A DNA stretch of 64,000 bases, from the NCBI RefSeq assembly GCF_008806595.1, contig NZ_VZRB01000001.1, positions 403,433-467,432 of the forward strand. Direction: 5' to 3'. The position numbers and the translations under genes are program-made. The notes under the pieces are model-generated. The model worked only from the letters and a program-made list of their open reading frames with translations, was not told the origin of the DNA and searched no databases. This stretch comes from Streptomyces luteolifulvus. GTDB lineage: Bacteria > Actinomycetota > Actinomycetes > Streptomycetales > Streptomycetaceae. Positions 21,682-31,263 of this stretch are shown here, in pieces (position 1 is the first letter of the stretch; each line of letters starts with the position of its first letter).

Positions 21682-23833
21682 CCCGCTCCTCGGGCCGGGA
21701 GACCGCGGGCGCCCCGCCGTCCTCCCGGGCCAGCCGGTGCGGCCACCACACCTTCGGGCCGACGTCCAGGAACAGCGCCGTGACCAGCACCGACCGCACG
21801 ATGAACGTGTCCAGCAGGATGCCGAACGCCACCGCGAAGCCGATCTCGGCGAAGCCGACCATCGGCAGCGTGGCGAGGGCGGCGAAGGTGCCGGCCAGGA
21901 CGAGGCCGGCGGAGGTGATGACCGCGCCGGTGGCCGCCAGGCCCGTCACCACGCCCGGGCGGGTGCCCCGGCGGGCCGCCTCCTCGCGGATGCGGGTGGT
22001 CAGGAAGATGTTGTAGTCGATGCCCAGCGCCACCAGGAAGACGAAGACGAACAACGGGAAGTCCGTCGTCTCGCCCGCGTAGTCGAAGATGTGCCGGAAG
22101 GCCAGCGCGCTCGCGCCCAGCGCGGCCGCGAAGGACAGCACGACCGTGCCGATCAGCAGCAGCGGCGCCACCAGGGCGCGCAGCAGCACGGACAGGATCA
22201 GCAGGACGACCGCCAGCACCGCCGGGATGATCACGACGTTGTCGTGCGTCGTTGCCGCGTCCATGTCGAGCAGGGCCGCGGTGCCGCCCCCCACCTGGGC
22301 GTCGGCACCGGGCACGTCGTGCACGGCGTCCCGGACGCGCTCCACCGTCTGCTTCGCGGCCTCGCTGTCGGACGGATCGGTCATGGTCGCCTCGAACAGC
22401 ACCTTGCCGTCGTACGTCGGTTTCGTCCCCGGCGGGACACCGAGGCTGGTGGGCACCACGCCCTCCGTCGACGCGACGACCCGGCCGACCTGCACGCCCT
22501 GCGCCTGGTTGGAGACGATGACCAGCGGATCGCCGCTGCCCGCCGGGAAGTAGCGTTCGGACACCTCCTGGCCGGTGATCGAGTCCGGTTTGCCGGTGAA
22601 GGCGTCCGCGTTGCTGATGCCCGCGGCACGCAGTTGCAGCAGTCCGAGGGAGACCACGGCCAGGGCGACCACCGTGGCCCCCCAGACGACCCGTGGCCGG
22701 ACCGCGAAACGCCGGCCCATGCGTGCCCACACGCCCCGCTCGGTCGGGTCCGGAGTACCGAGGTGCGGGATCGCCGGCCAGAAGATCCAGCGTCCGAAGA
22801 CCAGCAGCAGGGCCGGGAAGAGCGTCAGCATGGCCAGCAGCGCGACGGCCACGCCGATCGCCGCGACCGGGCCGAGGCCCCTGGTGGAGTTCATCTCGGC
22901 GGCCAGCAGTACCAGCATGCTCAGCACGACCGTCGCCCCGGAGGCCAGGACGGCCGGGCCCGCGCGGTGCAGGGCGAGCGCCATCGCCTCGTGGCGGTCC
23001 TCGTGACGCCGCAGTTCCTCGCGGTAGCGGGCGACCAGCAAAAGGGCATAGTCGGTCCCCGCGCCGAAGACGAGGACGGTGAGGATGCCCGCGCTCTGGC
23101 CGTTGACCGTCAGGCCCGCGTGCTCGGCGAGCAGATAGATCAGCGCCTGAGCGGTGAACAGCGCGACGACCACGCCGAACAGCGGCACGAGCAGCAGCGT
23201 CGGACTGCGGTAGGTGATCAGCAGCATCACGATCACGACGGCCATCGCCGAGAACAGCAGCGTCGAGTCGATGCCCTCGAACGCCTTGGAGAAGTCGGCC
23301 GACGTGCCGCCGGGCCCGGTGATGTGGACGGCGAGCCCGTCCCGGCCTTCTCCCGTCTGGTCACGGATCGAGTCGACGGCGGGCGCGATCCGCTCCCAGC
23401 CCTTCTCGTCCATCGTGATCGGCACGTAGATCTGGGCGGCCTCGGGCGACGTCGTGGCGTTGTAGACGGGGCCGCGGGTCTCGGCGCCGCGGATGCCGTG
23501 GTCGGTGAGCTGTCTGATCTGGTCGACGTCCTCGGCGATCTCCCGCCTGTCCTGGACGGTGAGTCCGCCGTCGCGCGCATAGACGACGACGGCCGGGATC
23601 TGCTCCGGCCTGAAGTTGTTCGCGGTGTTGAGGACCTGGGTGGACTCAGCGGAGCCCGGCAGCCAGGAGGCCGCGTCGTTGTCCTGGGCGTCGGTGAGCT
23701 TCTGCGCCAGCGGTGCGGCGACCACGAGCACGATCAGCCAGAGGGCGACGATCAGCCATTTGCTGCGGTGCCCGGTGATGAATCCGATGAGTCCCTGGCG
23801 CACATGGCGCCCGTGGTCGATTCCGTCCGTCAT
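21662..23833 (-). CDS. MmpL/RND-family membrane transporter
   Basis: 723 aa. MmpL proteins are proton-driven exporters of lipids, siderophores or drugs. Two homologous halves each contain one transmembrane helix, a large periplasmic loop, then a bundle of five helices (for example GLIGFITGHRSKWLIVALWLIVLVVAA near the N terminus; NTVVLSMLVLLAA-like and VLVFGAGTDYALLLVARYREELRR mid-protein; FPLFVFVFLVALGIDYNIFL in the second half). The GxDYAL and GIDYN proton-relay motifs are present. ATG 23833 (MTDGIDHGRH) is preferred, with GGGGTGG upstream; the frame is open 40 codons further. Substrate unknown. Convergent with rsmB. Confidence 0.92.
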   Translation of the reverse strand: MTDGIDHGRHVRQGLIGFITGHRSKWLIVALWLIVLVVAAPLAQKLTDAQDNDAASWLPGSAESTQVLNTANNFRPEQIPAVVVYARDGGLTVQDRREIAEDVDQIRQLTDHGIRGAETRGPVYNATTSPEAAQIYVPITMDEKGWERIAPAVDSIRDQTGEGRDGLAVHITGPGGTSADFSKAFEGIDSTLLFSAMAVVIVMLLITYRSPTLLLVPLFGVVVALFTAQALIYLLAEHAGLTVNGQSAGILTVLVFGAGTDYALLLVARYREELRRHEDRHEAMALALHRAGPAVLASGATVVLSMLVLLAAEMNSTRGLGPVAAIGVAVALLAMLTLFPALLLVFGRWIFWPAIPHLGTPDPTERGVWARMGRRFAVRPRVVWGATVVALAVVSLGLLQLRAAGISNADAFTGKPDSITGQEVSERYFPAGSGDPLVIVSNQAQGVQVGRVVASTEGVVPTSLGVPPGTKPTYDGKVLFEATMTDPSDSEAAKQTVERVRDAVHDVPGADAQVGGGTAALLDMDAATTHDNVVIIPAVLAVVLLILSVLLRALVAPLLLIGTVVLSFAAALGASALAFRHIFDYAGETTDFPLFVFVFLVALGIDYNIFLTTRIREEAARRGTRPGVVTGLAATGAVITSAGLVLAGTFAALATLPMVGFAEIGFAVAFGILLDTFIVRSVLVTALFLDVGPKVWWPHRLAREDGGAPAVSRPEERVSQSSE

Positions 23834-23967
23834 GGCCACCCCTGCAGCCGTATCTGGAGCCGGTCGGCGGCCCAGCATGACATGCCGGGCCCGGTCGCCA
23901 CATCCGGCGGACGTCCTAGGTCTGGACCGGCGCGAACAAACGCGCGCGGGCATGGGAGGCTTGGGTC

Positions 23968-24654
23968 ATGGCCGTGCAGATCAACCCCAGCATCCTGTCC
24001 GCCGACTTCGCCCGCCTCGCGGACGAGGCGAAGGCGGTCGAAGGAGCCGACTGGCTCCATGTCGACGTGATGGACAACCATTTCGTCCCGAACCTCACGC
24101 TCGGTGTGCCGGTCGTAGAGTCCCTGGCCCGTGCGACGGACACCCCGCTGGACTGCCATCTGATGATCGAGGCCCCCGATCGGTGGGCGCCCCAGTACGT
24201 CGAGGCGGGGGCCGGTTCCGTCACCTTCCACGTCGAGGCGGCCGCCGCTCCCGTGCGGCTCGCCCGGGAGATCCGGGCCAAGGGTGCCCGTGCCTCCATG
24301 GCACTGAAGCCCGCGACGCCCATCGAGCCGTACGAGGATCTGCTCCCCGAGCTCGACATGCTGCTGATCATGACCGTCGAGCCGGGTTTCGGGGGACAGG
24401 CGTTCCTCGACATCATGCTCCCGAAGATTCGCCGCACCCGCGAGTTGATCAGCAAGCACGGCCTCGAACTGTGGCTCCAGGTCGACGGCGGGGTCTCGGC
24501 CGCGACCATCGAGCGCTGCGCGGAAGCGGGAGCCGACGTCTTCGTCGCGGGTTCGGCGGTCTACGGCGCGTCCGACCCGTCCGATGCGGTACGTGCACTG
24601 CGCACCCAGGCCGAGGCGACCACCGCGAAAGCGTCCTGGGCATGCGACCACTGA
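23968..24654 (+). CDS. rpe: Ribulose-phosphate 3-epimerase
   Basis: 228 aa. Rpe interconverts ribulose 5-phosphate and xylulose 5-phosphate in the pentose phosphate pathway. TIM-barrel signatures are intact: [12 protein letters not shown], the metal-binding [32 protein letters not shown] and [11 protein letters not shown] 23968 follows GGGAGG with suitable spacing. The next gene encodes a sugar-phosphate-sensing regulator, which suggests a link to carbohydrate metabolism. Confidence 0.96.
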   Translation: MAVQINPSILSADFARLADEAKAVEGADWLHVDVMDNHFVPNLTLGVPVVESLARATDTPLDCHLMIEAPDRWAPQYVEAGAGSVTFHVEAAAAPVRLAREIRAKGARASMALKPATPIEPYEDLLPELDMLLIMTVEPGFGGQAFLDIMLPKIRRTRELISKHGLELWLQVDGGVSAATIERCAEAGADVFVAGSAVYGASDPSDAVRALRTQAEATTAKASWACDH

Positions 24655-24756
24655 GCCACAGGAACATGAACGGCTCTCGTCAGGTCTGATCGACTCCGCC
24701 GGATCTGCAAGGATGAACGGCGAATCCAGAATGTGAACAGCAGTGAGGAGATGGCC

Positions 24757-25776
24757 GTGTCGGGTATGTCGGCGGGCCGGTCAGCCATGCGGATGGGACC
24801 CGCTGAGCTGGTGCAGGCGGCGGCCATGGCCCGCCGCTTCTACCTCGAGGGCAAGTCCAAGATCCAGATCGCCGAGGAGTTCGGCGTCAGCCGCTTCAAG
24901 GTGGCCCGGGTCCTGGAGACCGCCCTCGAACGGGATCTCGTACGCATCGAGATCCGCGTGCCTGCCGAACTGGACGCCGAGCGCTCGGACGCGCTCCGCG
25001 CCCGGTACGGCCTCAGGCACGCCGTCGTGGTCGAGTCCCCGGCCGAGGCCGAGGAGTCGCCCGATCCCGAGAACCTCGGGGAGGTCGCCGCGGACCTGCT
25101 CGGCGAGCTGGTGAACGAGGGCGACATCCTCGGTCTGGCCTGGGGCCGGTCCACCATCCACATGGCGGCCGCCCTCGACCGGCTGCCGCCGTGCACGGTG
25201 GTGCAGTTGACGGGTGTGTACGACGCCGGAACCGCCGAGCGCGGCTCCGTGGAGGCGGTGCGGCGCGCCGCGCAGGTGTCGGGCGGCGACGCCCACCCCA
25301 TCTACGCGCCGATGCTGCTGCCGGACGCGGCCACCGCGGCGGCGCTGCGCAACCAGACCGGGATCGCCCGGGCCTTCGAGTACTTCGACAAGGTCACCGT
25401 GGCCTGTGTCTCCATCGGGTCCTGGGAGCCGGGCATCTCGACGGTGCACGACATGCTCAGCGACGAGGAGCGGGCGCACTACGCCTCGCTGGGTGTCGCC
25501 GCCGAGATGTCCGCGCACCTCTTCGATGCCGAGGGACGCCGGGTCGGACGGGACCTGGGCGAGCGGTGCATCACCGTCAAGGCCGACCAACTGCGCCGTA
25601 TCCCCGAGGTCGTCGCGATCGCGGGCGGGCAGCGCAAGGCGACCGCGATCGACGCGGTGCTGCGGTCCGGGCTCGTCACCAGCCTGGTGACGGACACGGC
25701 GGCCGCGGACTACCTGATGACGGCCGGCTCGGCACCGAAGCCCGCGCTCAACCGGGCGGACCCGGACGGGCCCTGA
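24757..25776 (+). CDS. SorC/DeoR-type sugar-binding transcriptional regulator
   Basis: 339 aa from the chosen start. An N-terminal HTH (about 10-60: ARRFYLEGKSKIQIAEEFGVSRFK followed by VARVLETA) is joined to a sugar-phosphate-binding domain (LGLAWGRSTIHMAAAL, AGGQRKATAI). Such proteins sense phosphorylated sugars. Start choice: GTG 24757 has GAGGAG with 6-nt spacing; an in-frame GTG at 24733 is possible and would add eight residues but lacks a ribosome binding site. It lies 102 bp after rpe on the same strand. The target genes cannot be read from the sequence; rpe or pentose genes are reasonable guesses. Confidence 0.9.
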   Translation: MSGMSAGRSAMRMGPAELVQAAAMARRFYLEGKSKIQIAEEFGVSRFKVARVLETALERDLVRIEIRVPAELDAERSDALRARYGLRHAVVVESPAEAEESPDPENLGEVAADLLGELVNEGDILGLAWGRSTIHMAAALDRLPPCTVVQLTGVYDAGTAERGSVEAVRRAAQVSGGDAHPIYAPMLLPDAATAAALRNQTGIARAFEYFDKVTVACVSIGSWEPGISTVHDMLSDEERAHYASLGVAAEMSAHLFDAEGRRVGRDLGERCITVKADQLRRIPEVVAIAGGQRKATAIDAVLRSGLVTSLVTDTAAADYLMTAGSAPKPALNRADPDGP

Positions 25777-25952
25777 GGTGAGCGACGAGCCGACCGGCCG
25801 GCAAGTCGTGGTGCCCGACCTCGGCAGATCACGGACAAGGCGGCCCTTGGAGGTTCCTCCTAAGCCCGTCTGACCAGCCTGGATGTTCTGTCGGGGCAGG
25901 GCACGGGGGGTGTCATGGGACAATGAAGTACGTGCTCCTTCCCCCTGGCTGA

Positions 25953-27437
<1,485 letters not shown>

Positions 27438-27456
27438 CCCGACTCCCTTGCGAACG

Positions 27457-27495
27457 GCCCCCGTTGTCCCTCGGCCAGGGACCATGGGGGCTTTT
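27457..27495 (+). terminator. Terminator of guaB1
   Basis: GCCCCCGTTGTCCCT (27457-27471) pairs with AGGGACCATGGGGGC (27477-27491) with a small internal mismatch, followed by TTTT. It lies 20 bp past the guaB1 stop and is one of the few U-tailed terminators in the window. Confidence 0.85.
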
Positions 27496-27570
27496 GCCTG
27501 CGCGGCCACGGCTGACCCGGCCACAGGGGATACGACGCGCGGGACGCGGCCGGGGCGAGGGCCGTCGCGA

Positions 27571-27616
27571 GGGAGCCCGAGAAGGCTGAACCGGGGAGCC
27601 CGAGAGGGCTGAACGG
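27571..27616 (+). repeat. 23-bp tandem repeat
   Basis: GGGAGCCCGAGAAGGCTGAA and GGGAGCCCGAGAGGGCTGAA begin at 27571 and 27594, giving two near-identical 23-bp units in the guaB1-permease spacer. No function is evident. Confidence 0.7.
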
Positions 27617-27666
27617 GGGCGTGCACAACGGTCCGCAGCTCCTGTGCAACGAACGCACGCCCCCTA

Positions 27667-27710
27667 TGCGATGAACGCAAGGATCTTGCGGAGACGCGCA
27701 AGGTTGCTGC
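27667..27710. promoter_or_regulatory. Array of GCAA/TTGC half-sites, probable Lrp/AsnC-type operator
   Basis: CGCAAGGATCTTGCG (27676-27690) has perfect 6-bp arms; GCAAGGTTGC (27698-27707) is a second inverted site. Half-sites CGCAA recur at 27676 and 27697, 21 bp apart (two helical turns), and TGCG lies at 27667. The array is about 140 bp upstream of the permease gene, whose downstream neighbour is an Lrp-family regulator. This is the layout expected of a locally regulated amino acid transporter; the assignment to that regulator is inference. Confidence 0.6.
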
Positions 27711-27849
27711 ATTACGACCGTGATGCCCCGGCTCATAGGGTCATGCGCTGTACATGGCGTGGCGGGGACCCCGCTCGGTGGGGCCCTGCTCGCACAGGGG
27801 TGCCGCCGTTCCCCGCCGCCCCGAGAGGCAGCGACGAAGGAGTCAGCGC

Positions 27850-29319
27850 GTGCTCGATCAAGGCGCACCCCCGCACCACCGCACCCAGACAGCCCCACCG
27901 TCCCCGGGGCCGGGTGCGCGTCTCATGCGGCGCAAGCCCGTGGAACACCTGGTCGCCGAGGGTGGCCAGGGCGAGGGAGGGAGCCTGCGCCGCTCCCTCG
28001 GCCTGTGGCAGCTGACCATGATCAGCATCGGTGCCACCCTCGGCACCGGCATCTTCGTGGTCCTCGGCGAGGCCGTCCCCAAGGCCGGCCCGGCCGTCAC
28101 CCTCTCCTTCGTGATCGCCGGTCTGACGGCGCTCTTCTCGGCCCTGTCCTACGCCGAGCTGGCGGGCACCATTCCGGTCGCCGGGTCCTCGTACTCGTAT
28201 GCGTACGCGACGATGGGCGAACTCATCGCCTGGATCTGCGGCTGGTGTCTGGTCCTGGAGTACGGCGTCTCGGTCGCCGCCGTGGCCGTCGGCTGGGGCG
28301 AATACCTCAACGAGCTGCTGGACGGGACCATCGGCGTCACCATCCCGGACGCGTTGTCCGCCCCGCCGGGAGACGGCGGTGTCTTCAACCTCCCCGCGCT
28401 GATCGTCGTCCTCCTGGCGATGGCCTTCCTGCTCGGCGGGGCGCGCGAGTCCGCCCGCGCCAACACGATCATGGTGGTCGTGAAGATCGCCGCGCTCGTC
28501 CTGTTCTGCGCGATCGGCATCCAGGGCTTCCGCTCCGGCAACTACGAGCACTTCATGCCGCTCGGCATGGCCGGCGTCAGCGCGGCCGGTGCGACGCTCT
28601 TCTTCTCGTACATCGGCTTCGACGCCGCCTCCACCGCCGGCGAGGAGGCCAGGAACGCACAGCGCGACCTGCCCCGGGCGATCATGCTCTCGCTGGTCAT
28701 CGTGACGGCGCTGTACGTCCTGGTCGCGGCCGTCGCCGTCGGCGCCAAGCCCTGGAAGAGGTTCGGCGACTCGGAGGCCGCGCTCGCCCAGATCATGCGC
28801 GAGGTCACCGGGCAGACCTTCTGGGGCACCCTGCTGGCCGCCTGCGCCGTGGTCGCCATCGCCAGCGTCGTGCTGACCGTGCTGTACGGCCAGACCCGCA
28901 TCCTCTTCGCGATGTCCCGCGACGGACTCGTGCCCAAGGTCTTCGCCAAGGTCGACCCGAAGACCGGCACCCCCCGCGCCAACACCCTGATCGTCTCGCT
29001 GTTCTGCGGTGTGCTGGCCGCGGCCGTCCCGCTGGGCCAACTGGCCGACGCCACCAGCATCGGCACGCTCTTCGCCTTCGGGCTGGTCAACATAGCCGTG
29101 GTGGTGCTGCGCCGGACCCGTCCCGACATGCCCCGCACCTTCCGGGTGCCGCTGTCGCCGGTCCTGCCCATCCTCGGTCTCGCCTTCTGCGTGTGGATGA
29201 TGGGGAGCCTGTCCACCGTCACCTGGGTGGTGTTCGGTGTCTGGATGGCCGTGGGGCTCGTGTTCTACTTCGTGTACGGCTACCGCCGTTCCCGTCTCGC
29301 ACCGTCCGAAATGAAGTGA
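27850..29319 (+). CDS. APC-superfamily amino acid permease (cationic amino acid transporter type)
   Basis: 489 aa with about 12-13 predicted membrane helices. Family signatures are strong: ISIGATLGTGIFVVLGEAV near the first helix, PVAGSSYSYAYATMGELIAW, FFSYIGFDAASTAGEEARNAQRDLPRAI and GQTRILFAMSRDGLVP. These mark the CAT/YfnA-like branch of the APC superfamily. GTG 27850 is chosen for GAAGGAG seven bases upstream; the frame is open further 5' but that part has non-membrane, arginine-rich sequence typical of spurious extension. The next gene, 10 bp downstream, is an Lrp regulator, suggesting amino-acid-responsive control. Exact substrate unknown. Confidence 0.92.
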   Translation: MLDQGAPPHHRTQTAPPSPGPGARLMRRKPVEHLVAEGGQGEGGSLRRSLGLWQLTMISIGATLGTGIFVVLGEAVPKAGPAVTLSFVIAGLTALFSALSYAELAGTIPVAGSSYSYAYATMGELIAWICGWCLVLEYGVSVAAVAVGWGEYLNELLDGTIGVTIPDALSAPPGDGGVFNLPALIVVLLAMAFLLGGARESARANTIMVVVKIAALVLFCAIGIQGFRSGNYEHFMPLGMAGVSAAGATLFFSYIGFDAASTAGEEARNAQRDLPRAIMLSLVIVTALYVLVAAVAVGAKPWKRFGDSEAALAQIMREVTGQTFWGTLLAACAVVAIASVVLTVLYGQTRILFAMSRDGLVPKVFAKVDPKTGTPRANTLIVSLFCGVLAAAVPLGQLADATSIGTLFAFGLVNIAVVVLRRTRPDMPRTFRVPLSPVLPILGLAFCVWMMGSLSTVTWVVFGVWMAVGLVFYFVYGYRRSRLAPSEMK

Positions 29320-29329
29320 ACGACCCGCA

Positions 29330-29782
29330 GTGCTGAACGATCTCGACGAACGCATCGTGCACGCCCTCGCCGAGGACGCCCGCCGCTCCTACGCGGACAT
29401 CGGGCAGTTGGTCGGTCTGTCCGCGCCCGCCGTCAAGCGGCGCGTGGACCGGCTGCGTGCCACCGGCGCCATCACCGGCTTCACCGTCCGGGTCGACCCG
29501 GCGGCGCTCGGCTGGGAGACCGAGGGGTTCGTCGAGATCTACTGCCGGCGGCACACCACACCGGAGACCATCCAGCGGGGCCTGGAGCGCTACCAGGAGG
29601 TCGTGGCCGCCTCCACCGTGACCGGTGACGCGGACGCGATCGTCCAGGTCTTCGCCTCCGACATGCGGCACTTCGAGCGGGTCCTGGAGCGGATCGCGGG
29701 GGAGCCGTTCGTGGAGCGGACCAAGTCCGTGCTGGTGCTGTCACCGCTGCTGCGCCGCTTCTCGTCGGGGTCGCCCACATAG
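29330..29782 (+). CDS. Lrp/AsnC-family transcriptional regulator
   Basis: 150 aa. An N-terminal winged HTH (LDERIVHALAEDARRSYADI, then GQLVGLSAPAVKRRVDRL; about 4-50) is followed by the RAM ligand-binding domain (FTVRVDPAALGWETEGFVEIY, TVTGDADAIVQVFA). The GTG at 29330 lies 10 bp after the permease stop, so the two genes are likely co-transcribed. Lrp-family proteins bind amino acids and form octamers that wrap DNA; the phased half-sites upstream of the permease fit such a protein. Confidence 0.93.
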   Translation: MLNDLDERIVHALAEDARRSYADIGQLVGLSAPAVKRRVDRLRATGAITGFTVRVDPAALGWETEGFVEIYCRRHTTPETIQRGLERYQEVVAASTVTGDADAIVQVFASDMRHFERVLERIAGEPFVERTKSVLVLSPLLRRFSSGSPT

Positions 29783-29973
29783 CGCAGCCGGCGCCCGGGC
29801 GCAGCGCGGTCGCGGTCCGGGTGGTCCGCCCGCATAATCCACTGCCCCGCGCGCCGGGTTGCGCCTACCATCGGTCACATGACCTGGCGACATTGATCCA
29901 CCAGCCGTGCCTCCCGAGGGCCGCCTCGGACGCCGTATCCCCGGCATCCGATCCGTCCCTGCGGGAAGGCCTC

Positions 29974-31176
29974 ATGACACTCTCACCTGCGCGTGTGCCC
30001 ACCACCGGCGTCCGGCGCCTGACGGCCACGCTGTACGGTTACGCGTTCCTGGACGACTTCGTCCTGCTCTACCCGGTGTACGCGCTCCTCTTCAGCGACA
30101 CCGGTCTGTCCGTCTGGCAGATCTCCACCCTCTTCGCCCTCTGGTCGATCACCGGCGTCCTCCTGGAGGTCCCCTCCGGCGCCTGGGCCGACGCCGTCTC
30201 CCGTCGACTGCTGCTGTGGCTCGGCCCCCTGCTCACCGCCGTCGGCTTCGCCCTGTGGATACTCGTCCCGTCGTACTGGGCCTTCGCGCTCGGCTTCGTG
30301 CTGTGGGGAGCCAGGGGAGCGCTCGGCTCCGGGGCACTGGAGGCCCTGGTCTACGACGAGCTGGACCGGCTCGGTGCGGCGGGCCGGTACGCGCGCATCA
30401 TGGGCCGGGCACGGGCCGCGGGACTGGTCGCCGTGATGGCGGCGACGGGGCTGGCCGGACCGGTGTTCGCCTGGGGCGGCTACCCGGCCGTGGGCGCGGC
30501 GAGTGTGCTCGCCTGTGTGCTGGCGGCGGCGACCGCGACCGCGTTCCCCGAGCACCGGACCCCGACGGCGGGCAGCGACGGATGGGCATCGACGCTGCGG
30601 GCCGGACTTGCCGATGCCCGCGGTGACCGGTCCGTTCGCGGTGCGCTCCTGCTGGTCCCGGCCGTCGCCGCCGTGTGGGGCGCGCTCGACGAGTACACAC
30701 CGCTGCTGGTGCGCGGCACCGGCGTGGCCGACGAGACGGTTCCCTATCTGCTCCTGGTGATCTGGGTCGGTGCCACGGCGGGAAGTCTGCTGGCCGGTCC
30801 GGCCGAACGCCTGGGCACGGCCGGACTCGCCGGGCTGCTCACGGTCGCCGCGCTCGCCCTGGCCACAGGAGCCGCGGCCGGGAGCGTGCCGGGCATCGCC
30901 CTGGTGGCCGTCGCCTTCGGCGGCTTCCAGCTCGCGGAGGTGCTGGCCGACGCCAGGCTCCAGCAGCGGATCGACACCACGGGCCGGGCGACCCTGACCT
31001 CGGTGGCCGGCCTGGGCACAGAACTGGCCACGGTCCTCGTGTACACCGGGTACGCGGCGATCGGCACGACAACCGGGCACGGCACCGCCTTCGCGGTGTT
31101 CGCGGTGCCCTATCTGCTGACAGCGCTGCTGCTCGCGGCCGGACGGCCATTGCGGTCCCGGTGGGGCATCCCGTAG
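29974..31176 (+). CDS. MFS transporter
   Basis: 400 aa with about 12 membrane helices. The loop between helices 2 and 3 has LEVPSGAWADAVSRRLLLWLG, the MFS motif A (G-x-x-x-D-x-x-x-R-R). The second half begins after a polar loop near residue 195. Closest in feel to the small drug/unknown-substrate exporters annotated as MFS in Streptomyces. ATG 29974 is preceded by GGGAAGG. It stands alone between the Lrp gene and the conservon; nothing nearby points to a substrate. Confidence 0.88.
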   Translation: MTLSPARVPTTGVRRLTATLYGYAFLDDFVLLYPVYALLFSDTGLSVWQISTLFALWSITGVLLEVPSGAWADAVSRRLLLWLGPLLTAVGFALWILVPSYWAFALGFVLWGARGALGSGALEALVYDELDRLGAAGRYARIMGRARAAGLVAVMAATGLAGPVFAWGGYPAVGAASVLACVLAAATATAFPEHRTPTAGSDGWASTLRAGLADARGDRSVRGALLLVPAVAAVWGALDEYTPLLVRGTGVADETVPYLLLVIWVGATAGSLLAGPAERLGTAGLAGLLTVAALALATGAAAGSVPGIALVAVAFGGFQLAEVLADARLQQRIDTTGRATLTSVAGLGTELATVLVYTGYAAIGTTTGHGTAFAVFAVPYLLTALLLAAGRPLRSRWGIP

Positions 31177-31263
31177 GTTGTGCGGCGATCTCTACCGGCG
31201 GGTAACACCGAGGGGTGACTGGATTCCCGCCACGCCCGATCGTCCCGTCGCCCTGGGGAGAGC

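Noticed and set aside
27571..27616. CRISPR-like repeat near the permease gene
   Set aside because: Only two adjacent 23-bp units without spacers; it is a simple tandem duplication. No CRISPR array or cas gene occurs in the window.
27438..27849. Possible extra coding sequence between guaB1 and the permease gene
   Set aside because: The interval has a terminator, tandem repeat and operator-like array; open frames here extend the permease 5' end with arginine-rich, unrelated sequence.
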